Shown here in pieces: positions 47,025 to 58,434 of a DNA stretch of 64,000 nucleotides (within the stretch, counting starts at the first letter, position 1; every line of letters begins with the position of its first letter). The translations under genes were made by a program, and so were the position numbers. Under the pieces are notes generated by a model. It saw nothing but the letters and a program-made list of their open reading frames with translations, did not search any database and was not told the origin of the DNA. The DNA is taken from the NCBI GenBank assembly GCA_020726505.1, contig JAHLEZ010000014.1:1860001-1924000 (forward strand), given 5' to 3'. The DNA is from Leptodontidium sp. MPI-SDFR-AT-0119. Lineage: Eukaryota; Ascomycota; Leotiomycetes; Helotiales; Leptodontidiaceae.

Positions 47025-47562
47025 TATCGACAAAAAACAACAATTTGACCAACAAAATCTTGCACTAAAGGAGTTCCCGGAAATTTTGTAAACATGTCAC
47101 AGCTCCTTCTCAACTACCCTAATTCTTGTTGGTGACGTCTATTCGAAGTGAGTGATTTATATCCTCATTCTTGCCGAGGCTGGTTAAAGCAGGGCAGGAA
47201 ACGCACTATAATTTTAGGTGCATGCCAGCCGATCTCCCGCGGGCCAAACAAACAAGCTTACCACTCGAGCTTCACCGGAATAGGTATCGCGTCTACCCGT
47301 ATCAGCAAGCAGATTAGATTGATATGAAGCAGCTCCAAGCCCAACCCCTCGAATCTTGAATCGAAGCTCGAGTCTGTTCCTCTTTCCTCTGTCGCACCCA
47401 AAGGCAAAAGTCACTCTTTACTTTCGCGTTCCCCGCGGACTATCTCTGTTCGATATTCCAGGTTCTTATGGCCGTTTATCTTTAGAGAATCAATCGGACA
47501 ATTGAGAACCAGTCGCAGAAACTACTACTTTATTAGGGCAATTAGTGGTTGAGTTCCAGGCC

Positions 47563-49434
47563 ATGTTTCGACCGGTACGTTCCCAGACCAAAACCCGCGC
47601 CTCATAATTTTGCTAGAAGCCACAACGCCTCATGCGAGCAACCGTTGGATACCTATCAATCAGCTGCTGGGGTGGGAGATATGTTTCACAAGCAGATCTC
47701 CTCTTCCATTATTCCTCATCCAAGACATTTCGCTAATCCGATTGATCGTCTGCCAGGTCCAAGTCGCGATCCTTGCGCTCCTCGCGACCTCCACCTTCGC
47801 CGTCCGGACTATCATCATTAAGGGCTCTGATCTGGTCAATTCGGTCACTGGGGATAGATTTCAGATCGTCGGCGTCGCGTACCAACCGGGAGGAAGTTCA
47901 GGCTACAATCCAGGGAGTGGCGTGGATCCGTTGAGTGATCATGATGTGTGTTTGCGCGATGCTGCGCTGATGCAACGATTGGGTCCGTATACCTACACAA
48001 GAATGGTTTTGGCAGAGGCTGATTGGAGTAGGGGTCAATGCTATTCGGGTCTATAATGTTGATCCAAATATCAATCATGACGCTGTAAGTCTCCAGGATA
48101 TTTTGGATACTTCCTCAATCTCACTCCAACACATGTACTGGGCAACTTTTGGCACCTTCAATTTTTACCAGAGACAAGATACTGACTTTACTACAGTGCG
48201 CCTCGATCTTCAACGCAGTAGGTACTCCTGAGGGTCCATAAGTGAGATAGTTGTGCTGATTCTTGTTAGGTTGGTATTTACATGATCCTGGATGTCAACT
48301 CCCCTCTCGCTGGAGAAAGTATCGACAGATCCGCACCCTGGGAAAGTTACTACTTGAGCTATGTGAACCGTACCTTTGCAGTTGTGGAAGCTTTCAAGAG
48401 CTATCCAAACACATTGATGTTCTTCTCTGGCAATGAGGTGATCAACGATCTGGATACGGGCAAGACGGTTCCTCCATACATGAGAGTTAGTTGGATATCC
48501 TCTTTTCAAAGACAATTTTGCTAAATTTCTCAAGGCTATTACACGGGATCTCAAGAACTACATTGCAAAGAACTGTGATCGGAGCATTCCAGTAGGATAT
48601 AGTGCTGCAGATGTCCGCGAAATTCTTCTGGACACATGGAACTACCTTCAATGCACAACATCTGGCGATGCCTCGGATCCTTCCAGAGTAGATGTCTTTG
48701 CTCTCAACAGTTACTCTTGGTGTGGCTCCTCGACTTTTGAAACAGCTCAATATGATGTCCTGGTATCAGATTTCTCGAAAACCAGTGTGCCGGTCTACTT
48801 CTCCGAGTATGGCTGCAACGTACCATATCCACGAGTCTTTACCGAAGTCCCTGCACTCTACGGACCTCTTGTGACCCCAGTTCTATCAGGAGGTTTGGTA
48901 TACGAATACACTCAAGAACCATCGAACTACGGACTTGTCACTTTGAACAGCGATGGGACCGCCGATCTTCTCGGGGACTACGATACGCTTCAGAAGCAAT
49001 TCAATACGCTCAATGGCACTGCACTTCAGAGCATGGCAGCAACCAATGCGACGAACAGCCCACCAAACTGCACCGCCTCGTTGATCACCAACCCGGGTTT
49101 CACTAACAACTTCACAATTCCTGCAGTTCCTCCTGGAGTCCAGGCTCTGATTGATAACGGTATCGAGAATGCACCTGTTGGAAAGATCATTCCTGTCACA
49201 GCTACCAAAGTCACCCAACAAGTGAAGCAGAGTAATGGAGATGTCATACAGGGCCTGGCTATTACTCCATTGCCAGAAGATCAGAGTAACAACCCAAGTG
49301 GAGCAACTCCAACAACCAGCTCCCCTCCAGCAGCTACCACAACCAAGAAGAGCGGAGCTGGACATGTTCGTACTAGCTTTACCGTTCTGGTGGGTGTGGC
49401 TGCTCTAGCGATGGGGTTTACATCGTTGCTTTGA
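47563..49434 (+). CDS. GPI-anchored 1,3-beta-glucanosyltransferase, GH72 (Gel/Gas type)
   Basis: Six exons (47563-47574, 47757-47982, 48032-48084, 48197-48217, 48270-48485, 48535-49434) give 475 residues. The enzyme elongates cell-wall beta-1,3-glucan chains at the plasma membrane or wall. A signal peptide (VQVAILALLATSTFAV) follows a four-codon first exon. The acid/base Glu160 is in FFSGNEVIND and the nucleophile Glu267 in YFSEYGCN. Other GH72 marks are GVAYQPGG, VNAIRVYNVDPN and NSYSWCG. No Cys-rich CBM43 module follows, so it belongs to the short GH72 group. The C terminus has a Ser/Thr/Pro-rich stretch then a hydrophobic end, typical of a GPI-anchor signal. Two coding exons are tiny (12 and 21 nt); the 21-nt one encodes CASIFNA, which is conserved. 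Confidence 0.93.
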
Positions 49435-51257
49435 GACCTGGGGTTGTGAATTGACCTACTTCTTTCTATTCTTGCACATATTTTGGCGAAAGCGCGATGA
49501 GTAATGAGATCTGTTTTTGTGCATGTTGGTCTGATTTGGAGTGTCCATCTCTCTGCATGCGGTAGAGGCTAGTGCATTGGTGAAGGATGTCGCTCTTGAA
49601 GATATTGTTTGATGTAGCGATGCATAGCGGTAGATTCTAGACCCGAAGTTTCCTGAGCGTAAATGAGATTGAGATGAGATTGACCTTCTATATTAAGTGA
49701 ATGACAGTTCTGATGAAGGTGTTCCAAGATGATCATCCCCTGCTTGCTTTTGAGGCTTTGACGTGGAAAGAAGGCGGCTTTCTGGTAAAAGGTTTACTCA
49801 TTTCTCAGTTTCGTACATCACTGATGGTATTCGAAGTGAAAATCAAGTTCGAGTCATTCGCAAAATAAACTCAATGGCCGGAATTTAAACCCTAGTGGAT
49901 GTTCAACTTGAATTCAGAAATTGACATTCACATGTACCTCGGTTTTGAATATTGCATCTGGAGCTTTGAGTACTTTTCAATGTCTGAAATCGAATTCAGG
50001 AATCAGGATATTGGAAATAAAAAATGTCCTGGATATGTTTCGTGATATTCATGGGGCTTCTGGGCTTTGGAGAGAATAGTACCGATATATGTTATTGTGT
50101 TGTTTAAAGTGTCTTCTCTCTTCTTTATGCGTGGATCTTGAAGGATCTGTCACATTTATTTGCGGGATGTCAGAGTTACATGATCAAGGAACTTAAGTTA
50201 GAATCCCCATTTAGAAAGAACAACGTCAACATCGTATCTAACCTAATCTTAATCTAAATCTTACTTCGCCTGTAGTCATCTGACGTTTTAGATAAGAGGA
50301 AGTTCTATTTTAATCTACTGCACTCTGACCTTGAGATAGAGTAAGTTGAAGATACTTGCATACTTTCCTTTCAATGAACGACTTGCTCAATATCCAACTC
50401 ACCACTCTCCGACTCCCTCTCATAACCGCCCCCCCCCCCTTCTCTACCTCTTCCTCTTAATCCTCCTTTTCATTCTCCACCACCTTATCCTTCTCAACCG
50501 TGAACCGCCTCTTCCATAGTCAAAGAACGCCCACAACACCCCCAAGTCCTGACAAACCTGATTTCATCACCATCACAAACCCTCGTCCGTCTATAACTGC
50601 TACGCGTGACAGTCTAGGTAGGTATATATCCGGTTGTGAGGTTTGTGTGCAGTTTTTGTAGGTTCGATTTTAGAATACACACCTCTCATCTCTCTTTCGA
50701 TTTTGATACCCTGTTTCTTGTAGTCGATCGGGTTGTATGACGGGGTTTTGGGACTTAGGTGGCTGGGGCTGGAGGATGGGGGATTGGGTTTGAGTATGGC
50801 AAATCTTACGGTTAAGTGTTTTTTCTATGTTGTTACGCTTGATGGGGTGATGTGGATGTTTGAAAGCAGGGGAGTTTAGAAGAGAACATTTTGATTTGGA
50901 TATGAATACAGTACGGATGGGAGTATGGATAGTACCGATGGGTACAATAGTTTTCAGTTGACACGCTGAGGGAAATGGGTGCCGTGACTAAGTGGACGAA
51001 AATACGAACGTAGATGGCGGATATCACTTTTTCAGAGAACTGCTCTGCAACTACTTTGGAACAAACGGATCCTGATTTCAAAACTGATTCCCGTGGAGCT
51101 TTCCCCCTGTGTCTTTCGTGCATGCAAACAATCCCCGATTCTCACCATGAACGCCACCACCCACCACCCACCAACTACCTCCCCATCAAATGTAAGTAAC
51201 AAACGCCCCCCACCTTCCTATGCAATTCATCGTCATAATCATGATCTCCATCCCAGC
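49435..51257. other. Convergent interval between the GH72 gene and the RING/TRAF gene
   Basis: About 1.8 kb, AT-rich between 49800 and 50400, with a C-run near 50430-50440 and a short ACCACCC tandem near 51160. A 96-codon minus frame at 50833-51123 shows no family features. No gene recognised. Confidence 0.4.
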
Positions 51258-52808
51258 TCAAAGCTTCGTAACCAAATCCCTCGACATAGAATCACTTAAC
51301 CTCCTCGGGAGAAGCGAATCACCTCCCGACCCAGCACCATCCGACCCCGCTCCTCCATACGAACCACCACCACTCGATCCATGACCAGGACCAGGCCCAG
51401 GACCCGGACCACCAACAGTCCGTCTACTGTTCTCCTGGATACGGAAACGCATTAACCAGCGGACGTGCATGCTGGTGGTCTGCTGCATGCTTCGGATCTC
51501 AGCCAGTTCGTTCTTGATGGGTATCGTCTCGTTGAAGAGCATAGTCGTTTGCTTTGCTTCTGATTCTGTGAGGCTGCTTGAGAGGTGGCTGAGATTACTC
51601 TCTTGTGCTTCGAGGAGCGAGAGGAGGTATTGATGACCTGAATCCAAGGGCTCGGTGTTGGCTGGTTCGGGGAGATTGGGTATTGAAGACGGACTCGAGA
51701 GATCTGTAGCGTATATAGGTTGATTGAAGTCTCTCGAGGTACCACTCTCCATGAACTTGATCCGGCGTTCTTGTCGCTGGTTGGCTTCTGTGAGATTGCG
51801 AACCTCGGATCGGAGTTCACCGATTTCTCTCCTTAGCATATCTGTCATTGGACCGACGGTCTTCAAACTACATTCATCTGTATGGAAATGTAGATCCTTC
51901 CTCTTTGCTTCGTGCTGACATCCATATCCAGCCCAGCGACAGGGTGCAATGACATCTGAGCATTCTTTGTTGTGCTCTGATACCTTGCATCTTAAGATCT
52001 CGATTCCACAATGCTCACACACCTTGAATCGTTCCTTGCACAAATCCTCGCGGTGCTCTTCCATATCGACTTGAAGTAGAGATTCCAGACAATCAGGACA
52101 GTCAGCTTCGTAATGCAGACATCCCCTATTAGAATACTTTCTCTTGACATTCTCAGGACATTCCTTCTCCGTATTCCGGCCTGGACATCTCATAACAGTC
52201 TCAGGACAGTACTTTTCCAGATGATTCGCCAGCATGGACCGAGCAAACGAAAGAGAGCAACACGGACACTTCGCCTTCAAGCCATCAAGCTGATTGAGGA
52301 TAATCTTCGGAGCTCTCTTCAACGAACTAACATCCTGATCCAGCGGTGATCGATCAACAGGACAAGTCCTACTATGGCTAACAGACTCCTCGATACAGGA
52401 GCGACAGAAAATGTGATCACATTCCGTCATGACAGGATCCACCAGCGGACAGTGACATATCGGACAGATGAGATTCTCATCTACAGCCGTCTCGTAAGTG
52501 ACGGCTCTCAGATCGACGAAGTGGACAAGATTGAGATTCGAGAGTTTTCTGGTCCTCTTTGTTATCTGCACTGCGGGCTCGGGATGGCGAGGCGACATGC
52601 TCGGGTCACTGGCTGGTGTGTTGGGTGGCGGCCTGTGACCTCCTGCCTCGATGGGGAAGCGGATCTCATCGCTTGAGTATTGCGATACGATGTATGCTTG
52701 TGGAGAGGATGGGTTGCTGGGCGTATATCCTGTGGGCGTGATAGAGCCGGACATCTTGCTTGTTGTTGACTTTGGAGAGATCGGGGGGTTCAAGCCGAGT
52801 TGCCTCAA
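51258..52808 (-). CDS. RING / TRAF-type zinc-finger protein, likely E3 ubiquitin ligase
   Basis: One uninterrupted minus-strand frame of 516 residues. The RING domain spans about 115-152: CPIC, then C130-x-H132-x2-C135-x2-C138, then CPVD, where Asp replaces the last Cys as in TRAF6-type RINGs. It is followed by several TRAF-type Cys/His zinc fingers (CCSLSFARSMLANHLEKYC, CLHYEADCPDC, VCEHCG, CRWAGYGCQHEAKRKDLHFHTDEC). A coiled-coil-like stretch (DMLRREIGELRSEVRNLTEANQRQERR) comes after, then a Ser-rich middle and a C-terminal Gly/Pro-rich tail. No meprin/TRAF-C domain is seen, so it resembles fungal TRAF-like RING proteins rather than animal signalling TRAFs. A second Met at residue 19 (MSGSITPTG) may be the true start. 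A CACGTG box is at 52835-52840, just upstream. Confidence 0.86.
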   Translation of the reverse strand: MRQLGLNPPISPKSTTSKMSGSITPTGYTPSNPSSPQAYIVSQYSSDEIRFPIEAGGHRPPPNTPASDPSMSPRHPEPAVQITKRTRKLSNLNLVHFVDLRAVTYETAVDENLICPICHCPLVDPVMTECDHIFCRSCIEESVSHSRTCPVDRSPLDQDVSSLKRAPKIILNQLDGLKAKCPCCSLSFARSMLANHLEKYCPETVMRCPGRNTEKECPENVKRKYSNRGCLHYEADCPDCLESLLQVDMEEHREDLCKERFKVCEHCGIEILRCKVSEHNKECSDVIAPCRWAGYGCQHEAKRKDLHFHTDECSLKTVGPMTDMLRREIGELRSEVRNLTEANQRQERRIKFMESGTSRDFNQPIYATDLSSPSSIPNLPEPANTEPLDSGHQYLLSLLEAQESNLSHLSSSLTESEAKQTTMLFNETIPIKNELAEIRSMQQTTSMHVRWLMRFRIQENSRRTVGGPGPGPGPGHGSSGGGSYGGAGSDGAGSGGDSLLPRRLSDSMSRDLVTKL

Positions 52809-54416
52809 TACACGTACCCGCTCTAGCTTAGGGACACGTGAAGTTCGGGCATGCGGAAGTAGATAAGTGAAAGGCTCTCTGCTCTTGGTGAGGCAGTATC
52901 AAGTCTCAATATTGATTTCCTGTTCTCGAGTGGGCAGTCACGATTGAGCCATCATCCTCGATTATGATGAAGACTTCAAGATTGAAGAAAATGTTGTTGT
53001 TTGTTGAGTTCGACTTTCGGGTAATCGAGGAGGGGTGACGTGGGGAGAAAGTGAGAGATTCACATGTGGTTGGTAGCGGTAGCGGCTTGACCTAGCACCG
53101 CCTTTGAATCCTTATTGGCTGGAGATGAACTCTTGGACTGGGAATCGGAAACTGCATGCATGTTCCTGAGTCCACGGCACTTGTAATTACATTACATATC
53201 TCCTCAGGTACCGTTCATAAATCCCGAGTGCGATTCGGTATCAAGCCGGTTCAATTGTAGGTTTGCCATATACTTCTTTATGGGGGAACGTAGGCCGAAT
53301 TACTAAGCTAACTAAGTAGCGGAGGATTGCAGGATTGGACGAGTCAGCTGGCTTTGGACGGCTGGATCGAGGGCGTCCGGATTACTGTTTTGGTGTGATC
53401 TGGGGTGGAGTGTTTCCCCCTCATTCCTCTACCAGAATATAGGATGATTGCTGTCTAGGTGTTTAGTGAGCTAGAAATACCGTGGCATTCATTCACTTCG
53501 CAGGCACTCGGAAACAGCACAGTCAAAAGCAGTGAGAACACATTTAGTATTAAGATCATATCCCATTTCGTTTCCATACTCGTGACAAGATATGTACTTC
53601 GGAACTCTTGTGCAAAAAAGAGATGTAAGATAAGATGAAAGACAATATATTTCAGGTGCAGGTCCTAAACGACCATAGCCCACCCAGTCTCGGACCGTAT
53701 ATCATTCATAACCAACCCATCCGTGGACAGACATGATCGATCCGATCCAATAATGCACCTGCCAGATCACCCGCTCAAAGCCAAGCCAAGCCCAGTACCC
53801 CAAAGTATCAAACCAAAGACACAACACCTGAAGCGCTCATCATACAAGGAAGCACAACCTTTGTTCATACCATAACGACACCCAGCCAGCCAGCCCGCCT
53901 ACTGATAAACCAAAAAAAACAAAAAAGATTGAGAGAGATCTTTCCCATCCGTGTAGGTATCCGAAAATAACACCCGCAAAACAACCCGGTCTCCGACGAG
54001 GATAAAGGAAATCGTTCTATGTAACTATGATGTGTCTTTTTTTCATAAAACCCATTGAAGTCGCCGCTTCGGTAGCCCACCCAAAAGCAATGCAGCCCAA
54101 ACACCGACACAAAAATATATGCAATGCGCGCTCAAAATCAAGCCATCATTATAGGATGGGGAAACACCATCTCCTACTTAAACAGTGGTATCGTAATCGA
54201 TTGTTGCGCCGTTACTGTCTCAAGGAATTTGGTGGGTAGGTCGTGAGAAGAATTTATACAAAGGATTCGTTGAGGTGGAAAGTGCCGTAACCGGTGGATT
54301 ATCGATGCCAGGGAGAGTGCCCGCCAAATGATAGATGTGACAAGAATGCGAAATGACAATTAATGCGAAGATGGAGGGACTACTCTGCTAATGCGTGGAA
54401 CAGAAGAAGAGTCGAT
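52809..54416. other. Interval between the RING gene start and the 185-aa gene's 3' end
   Basis: About 1.6 kb. It must hold the RING promoter and probably a long 3' UTR of the downstream minus-strand gene. Frames found are short and without features. No RNA gene recognised. Confidence 0.4.
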
Positions 54417-54974
54417 CTACCAACGTCGGTTCAGATGCTGCATCCGTGCGGGCGAAACACTCTGTGGTGGGCTGGCCATCGACATGCCGGTGCTTGGGTT
54501 GACGATCGGAATAGCGTTGCGAGCTCGAGTAGCAGCCGGTTGATGGAGTTTGAGAGGAGTTGGCTGACTCTGGTATGAGGGCATGTATGGAACCGAGTTG
54601 GAGTTGAGGGTGAAGTTGGAGTCTGGCGCTACTTGGTGGGATTGGGGGCTGGATTCCGGGGACCCACTTGACAACGAAGAGCGATCCGACGACGAGGAAT
54701 GGATTGAAACCATATCGCTTTCGGTGAGAAGGTTTGGACAGAACTCCAAGTCATCATCAAGATCGAAGGATCGACCAGCTTCGAAGCGCTGACGAAAGCT
54801 TGTTACGACCGCAGCCTCCTCGAGGTCTTTTCTGGCGCCGCGGTACTGCTTGTGAGCATTTTGCGACAGACGAGGAGCTCTGCGGCCACGACCGCTGTGA
54901 TGTGACGATGAGGCCGATTGTGCATTTGCAGAGGTGGGATGTTGGTGAGTATTGTAGTGGTAGAAGGACGACAT
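54417..54974 (-). CDS. Small Ser/Pro-rich protein of unknown function, 185 residues
   Basis: One minus-strand frame beginning MSSFYHYNTHQHPTSANAQS. The centre is unusually constrained for such a Ser-rich protein: GRGRRAPRLSQNAHKQYRG, then FRQRFEAGRSFDLDDDLEFC with PNLLTESDM. The rest is Ser, Pro and Gln-rich and likely disordered, ending in a basic HLNRRW. I have a sense that this core recurs in other ascomycetes but cannot name a family, and I assign no function. No signal peptide, membrane segment or known fold is visible. A 3.4-kb gene-free region lies upstream, which could hold a long leader with introns, as for many fungal regulatory genes. Confidence 0.7.
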   Translation of the reverse strand: MSSFYHYNTHQHPTSANAQSASSSHHSGRGRRAPRLSQNAHKQYRGARKDLEEAAVVTSFRQRFEAGRSFDLDDDLEFCPNLLTESDMVSIHSSSSDRSSLSSGSPESSPQSHQVAPDSNFTLNSNSVPYMPSYQSQPTPLKLHQPAATRARNAIPIVNPSTGMSMASPPQSVSPARMQHLNRRW

Positions 54975-57900
54975 TCTATCGGCTCATTAAAGTATCGAGT
55001 CGGTGAGTTTGGATGGTTGGTTGGTTGGTTGGTGTGGTTGGGGGTGGGAATGATGCGACCGAGAGGCTGTGAAGAACAATGGAGCGGTGTGGCAGAGTTT
55101 TCTTGATGGTGTTAGGCAGCAGAGGATGCGAAGAGCAGTCGAGTATTAATGAAGTTATGGCGAAGTGGTGGATGTATATATGTATGTATGTGAATAGTCG
55201 AGTGATATGGGACAGGAAATGGGGAGATGTTGAGGTCGGGCGAGGTGAGAGAGAAGGAGGTTGGAGCATTTGAAGCAGCGGGAGGGGAAGCAGAAGGGAG
55301 GGAATGAGTGGTGAGAGCCAGAGGCGAAGGGGAGTCGCCGCTATTCCGCATTTGGTCAGCCCGGCCCAGGTCACCGCCCACTCCCCTTAGCGAGCCAGTA
55401 AAGATCCTCCTGGGAACGCCAATGACGAGGATTGGGCAAGCGGGTGCCATCTGGAGGCCTGAGGAATGAGGGATGAGCGTCCCCGAGCCCATCCGATTGT
55501 TGTGGTGCTTTGAGGATTCTGGATCCGGATTCTTTGTTGTGTCAACAGACAGACCTGCAGTACAGCAGTACAGTACCATGGACCCGATGCATCAACATGA
55601 TGCCGTCGTATCGACATGATGCCATTGCCAGTCTGGTGCCCTCATGCTCATAGCTACTACTACTGTACTGTATGTACATAACTCAGAATCGTCAAAGCAG
55701 CAAGCATAACGACGAGGCCGGGATGCACTGCTGGCTCATTCGCTATTGTTCTGTGGGAACCCGCCCTCACCGAGGACAGCACTTGACTGGATTGGATGGT
55801 GGTGGGCTGGCAACCTTCGCCACCCTCAAAACATCTGTCTGGAACCTGGCCAGGCTGGGATCAGCAACTCGCCCTGCCCACTGGTTGGCGCCGTCAACCG
55901 CCGAGAAGCACTCTCTCGCAACACCCAGCACCCTCCTCCCGCATAAAGCTGCCATCTCGGTGCCACCCTGCTGGCTGCAATGCTGCTCTGCCTCTCTTGC
56001 TTGGTGCTGGCCTGCTGCTGGCTTGCTTGCTGCTGGACCCTGTAAGGGATGGTGGTGGTTGGCAGGGCTGGACAACGCTTGGATCTCAAACAACCCCCTC
56101 CCCTCAACTTTCAACCCCTCCCTCGGCCGTGTGTGATTCTCCAATCTCTCTTGTCTGCTTTGCTGCGTCAGCCACCTCCACAGCACTGGTGGCAGACATT
56201 AACCGCAATCTATAAATGAACTTGCATAAACTGAAGCATGAATTGAACGGATTGGCGTGGGGAGCAGTCGGGATAGACTGGCGATAGCAGCCGCTGTAAG
56301 CAACGACTAAGAACCAGTCTATCCATCCATTCCATCCTGTCGTCGTGGTGGGTGCGTGCATGCAGCACACCAGCGTCTGTAGCTTGCACGCCTTGAGGTT
56401 CCAGAACAAGTAGCAGCCAATCAGGGGCTGCCCTCCTTCCTGTAACACGGCCACACCGCCCATTGTTCCGCTCTCCTGCAGGGAGAGAAAGGTTGTGAGT
56501 TGAAGTGACGGTTACTGAGAGATCAACAGATGGCTGTGCCGATGGTCAAGATTTGACAGTCTAGGCAAACCCCGCACACCATTCCCTATGCCTTGAAATT
56601 CGGAGTATGGGGAGACTATTTTTGTCTCGTCTTCAATGGCTTCCCGTTCGCGAGGCTGTCCCAGAACTAATAGAGAATCGATCATCCGGGCCCGCCATCT
56701 ATGCCGACCATATTTGAAAAGGTTTCAGGATTAAGCAGGCATATTGAAACTGGGCCGCTGTTGATACGTTTGTGTTTTGATTGCTCTCGGGTACAGATAC
56801 TGTTCTTAGTGGGGTAGAATGGTTAGGCAAATGGACTTCTGTGAAGACTTGTGATTGCAAAGTTGAGTACAAAGTTTCATGGGATAAAAATCCAATTGAA
56901 ACTACTGCTACAGGTATGTATGAGCTCTACTTTGGGGTTGATCATGAACGTTGCATCAGATAGTCCTGCTTGTAACGAAATTGTAGACGAGATATCGAAG
57001 ATCAGTCGGAGGGCTTCCATCCCACGTCTACGGAATGGAAAAACGACAAAGCAGAATGGCGTTCTTGGTTTCGAATGGCTCTGCTAAAGTACCACACAGC
57101 TTTCTATACTGAACTAGTATGCTTTTGACAAGATGGTACCCTTCAAACCTTCAAGAAAGTACTACTAGTGAAATGTGCTCGCTTGAGACTGGAAGCGGAG
57201 GAAGAGAACAGGATACTAAGGAGGGGATAAGGAATAGAGAGGACCCGGAAAGAAGCACAAACCGAGAGCAGTGTGGTAAGAAGAATAGTACCCCCAAAGC
57301 CGTTGTTCCTTCTGAGGGCCGGCCTACGTAGAGTCCTTGGAATGTCCCTAGCAATGCTCACAGGCAGACCTAATGCCGCATTCTGGCAACGATGACTCCG
57401 TGGAGAGCGTCCACTTTCGCGAGCGGATCGACAGTTCATACACCTGCTTCCATATCTGGGGTGGAAGATAGAGCTCTCGTTCCCTCGAATTTATCCTGCC
57501 TCGAGTATCTGCCATCCTCCCTACTCCAATTGCGCCTTACGAGTCCAGTCAAGTTGTGTCCTCAGTATCGTTTCCAGTACCGCAGCTTCGTCGAGCTTTG
57601 TCGAATCGAGAACCGTAGTTCTATAGCATCACCAGCCCGCTCGTTGAATGATGTGAACCAGCTGTAAATGCTTCAGCCGCTCAGCATTGTAATTCGTCCA
57701 ATGTTTGATGGCCGCTTCTGACTCGACGAGAGCATGGAACGTCGGTAGACGAGCATGGTGTTTTCTTTAGTCCCCCAGTGAAAACACGTAGGGTTCGAGC
57801 CGTATAGTAGTAAATGCCAGCTGAAGTTCAGGGTTTCATTCGGAAAGCGGCGGGGTTGGTTGGTTGAACTTCGAAGCAGGAGAGTCGAGTTAACGGTCTC

Positions 57901-58434
57901 AATCGCTGCAGTGGATGGATAAGAGTCATGAAGGCATGCTTCGAGGTGCAGAACAAACTTTCATATTCCCTGAATTAGTTGAAGTATAGACGGGGCTGGC
58001 AATAGAGATAAAAGAGAACTGATAAACATGTCTTTGTGTGGCAGTACAGTGAGATATAATATGTTCGGGATAGGGTTTTGATGAAGACTCGGCTAACGTC
58101 AAGGTCCCCGCTACCTAGCTTGGCTTGGCGACGGAGCCTAGCCGGACCGAGCTTGTGACGAAGGGCCTGCGAGAGGGAGAAAGGATCTTGAAATTCATGG
58201 CCAGACGTCCAGACAAGACCAGACCCAACCATAACCCAATCCAACACTGACGGACCTCGAGGAATACAGAAGAAAACCCACACAGATCCGCCAACAAATC
58301 GTCATCCATCCGCCCTATCATACTGCAAACATCCAACCTCGTCTCGATGATAAGATCCTGTGCGACACTTCTCAATTGCTTGTTCAATTTGTACTCCGCA
58401 ATGAGCGATCACTGATAACAACCGCGACGTCAAG
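54975..58434. other. 3.4-kb gene-free interval upstream of the 185-aa gene and SAL1
   Basis: This divergent interval probably contains a long 5' leader of the 185-aa gene, CT/AG-rich and with TTGG tandems near 55015-55035. A CTG/GCTT-rich segment lies at 55968-56040, open in several frames on both strands but low in complexity. From 56460 to 57700 no gene could be built. A hairpin-capable pair GTGTTTTC/GAAAACAC lies at about 57757-57787. No transposon ORF is recognised. Confidence 0.4.
55968..56040. repeat. CTG/GCTTG-rich low-complexity segment
   Basis: About 70 bp dominated by CTG, GCT and GCTTG units. It creates overlapping open frames on both strands that should not be taken as genes. Confidence 0.55.

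Larger units (their letters stand above)
44208..47562. other. 3.3-kb gene-free interval between acl2 and the GH72 gene
   Basis: No protein gene is supported: frames are short (60-90 codons), on both strands, and without family features. There are short CCACATC tandems near 44650-44680 and a GGGTGT run near 45210-45230. An imperfect inverted repeat lies at 46852-47024. The last few hundred bases would be the GH72 promoter. Confidence 0.45.

Noticed and set aside
55767..56215. Overlapping 139-codon frames on both strands
   Set aside because: They arise from a CTG/GCT-rich low-complexity segment, not from genes.
57740..57830. Second B-box-like sequence (GGGTTCGAGCC) near 57.8 kb
   Set aside because: No T stem can be formed around it and no A box or cloverleaf upstream; probably chance.
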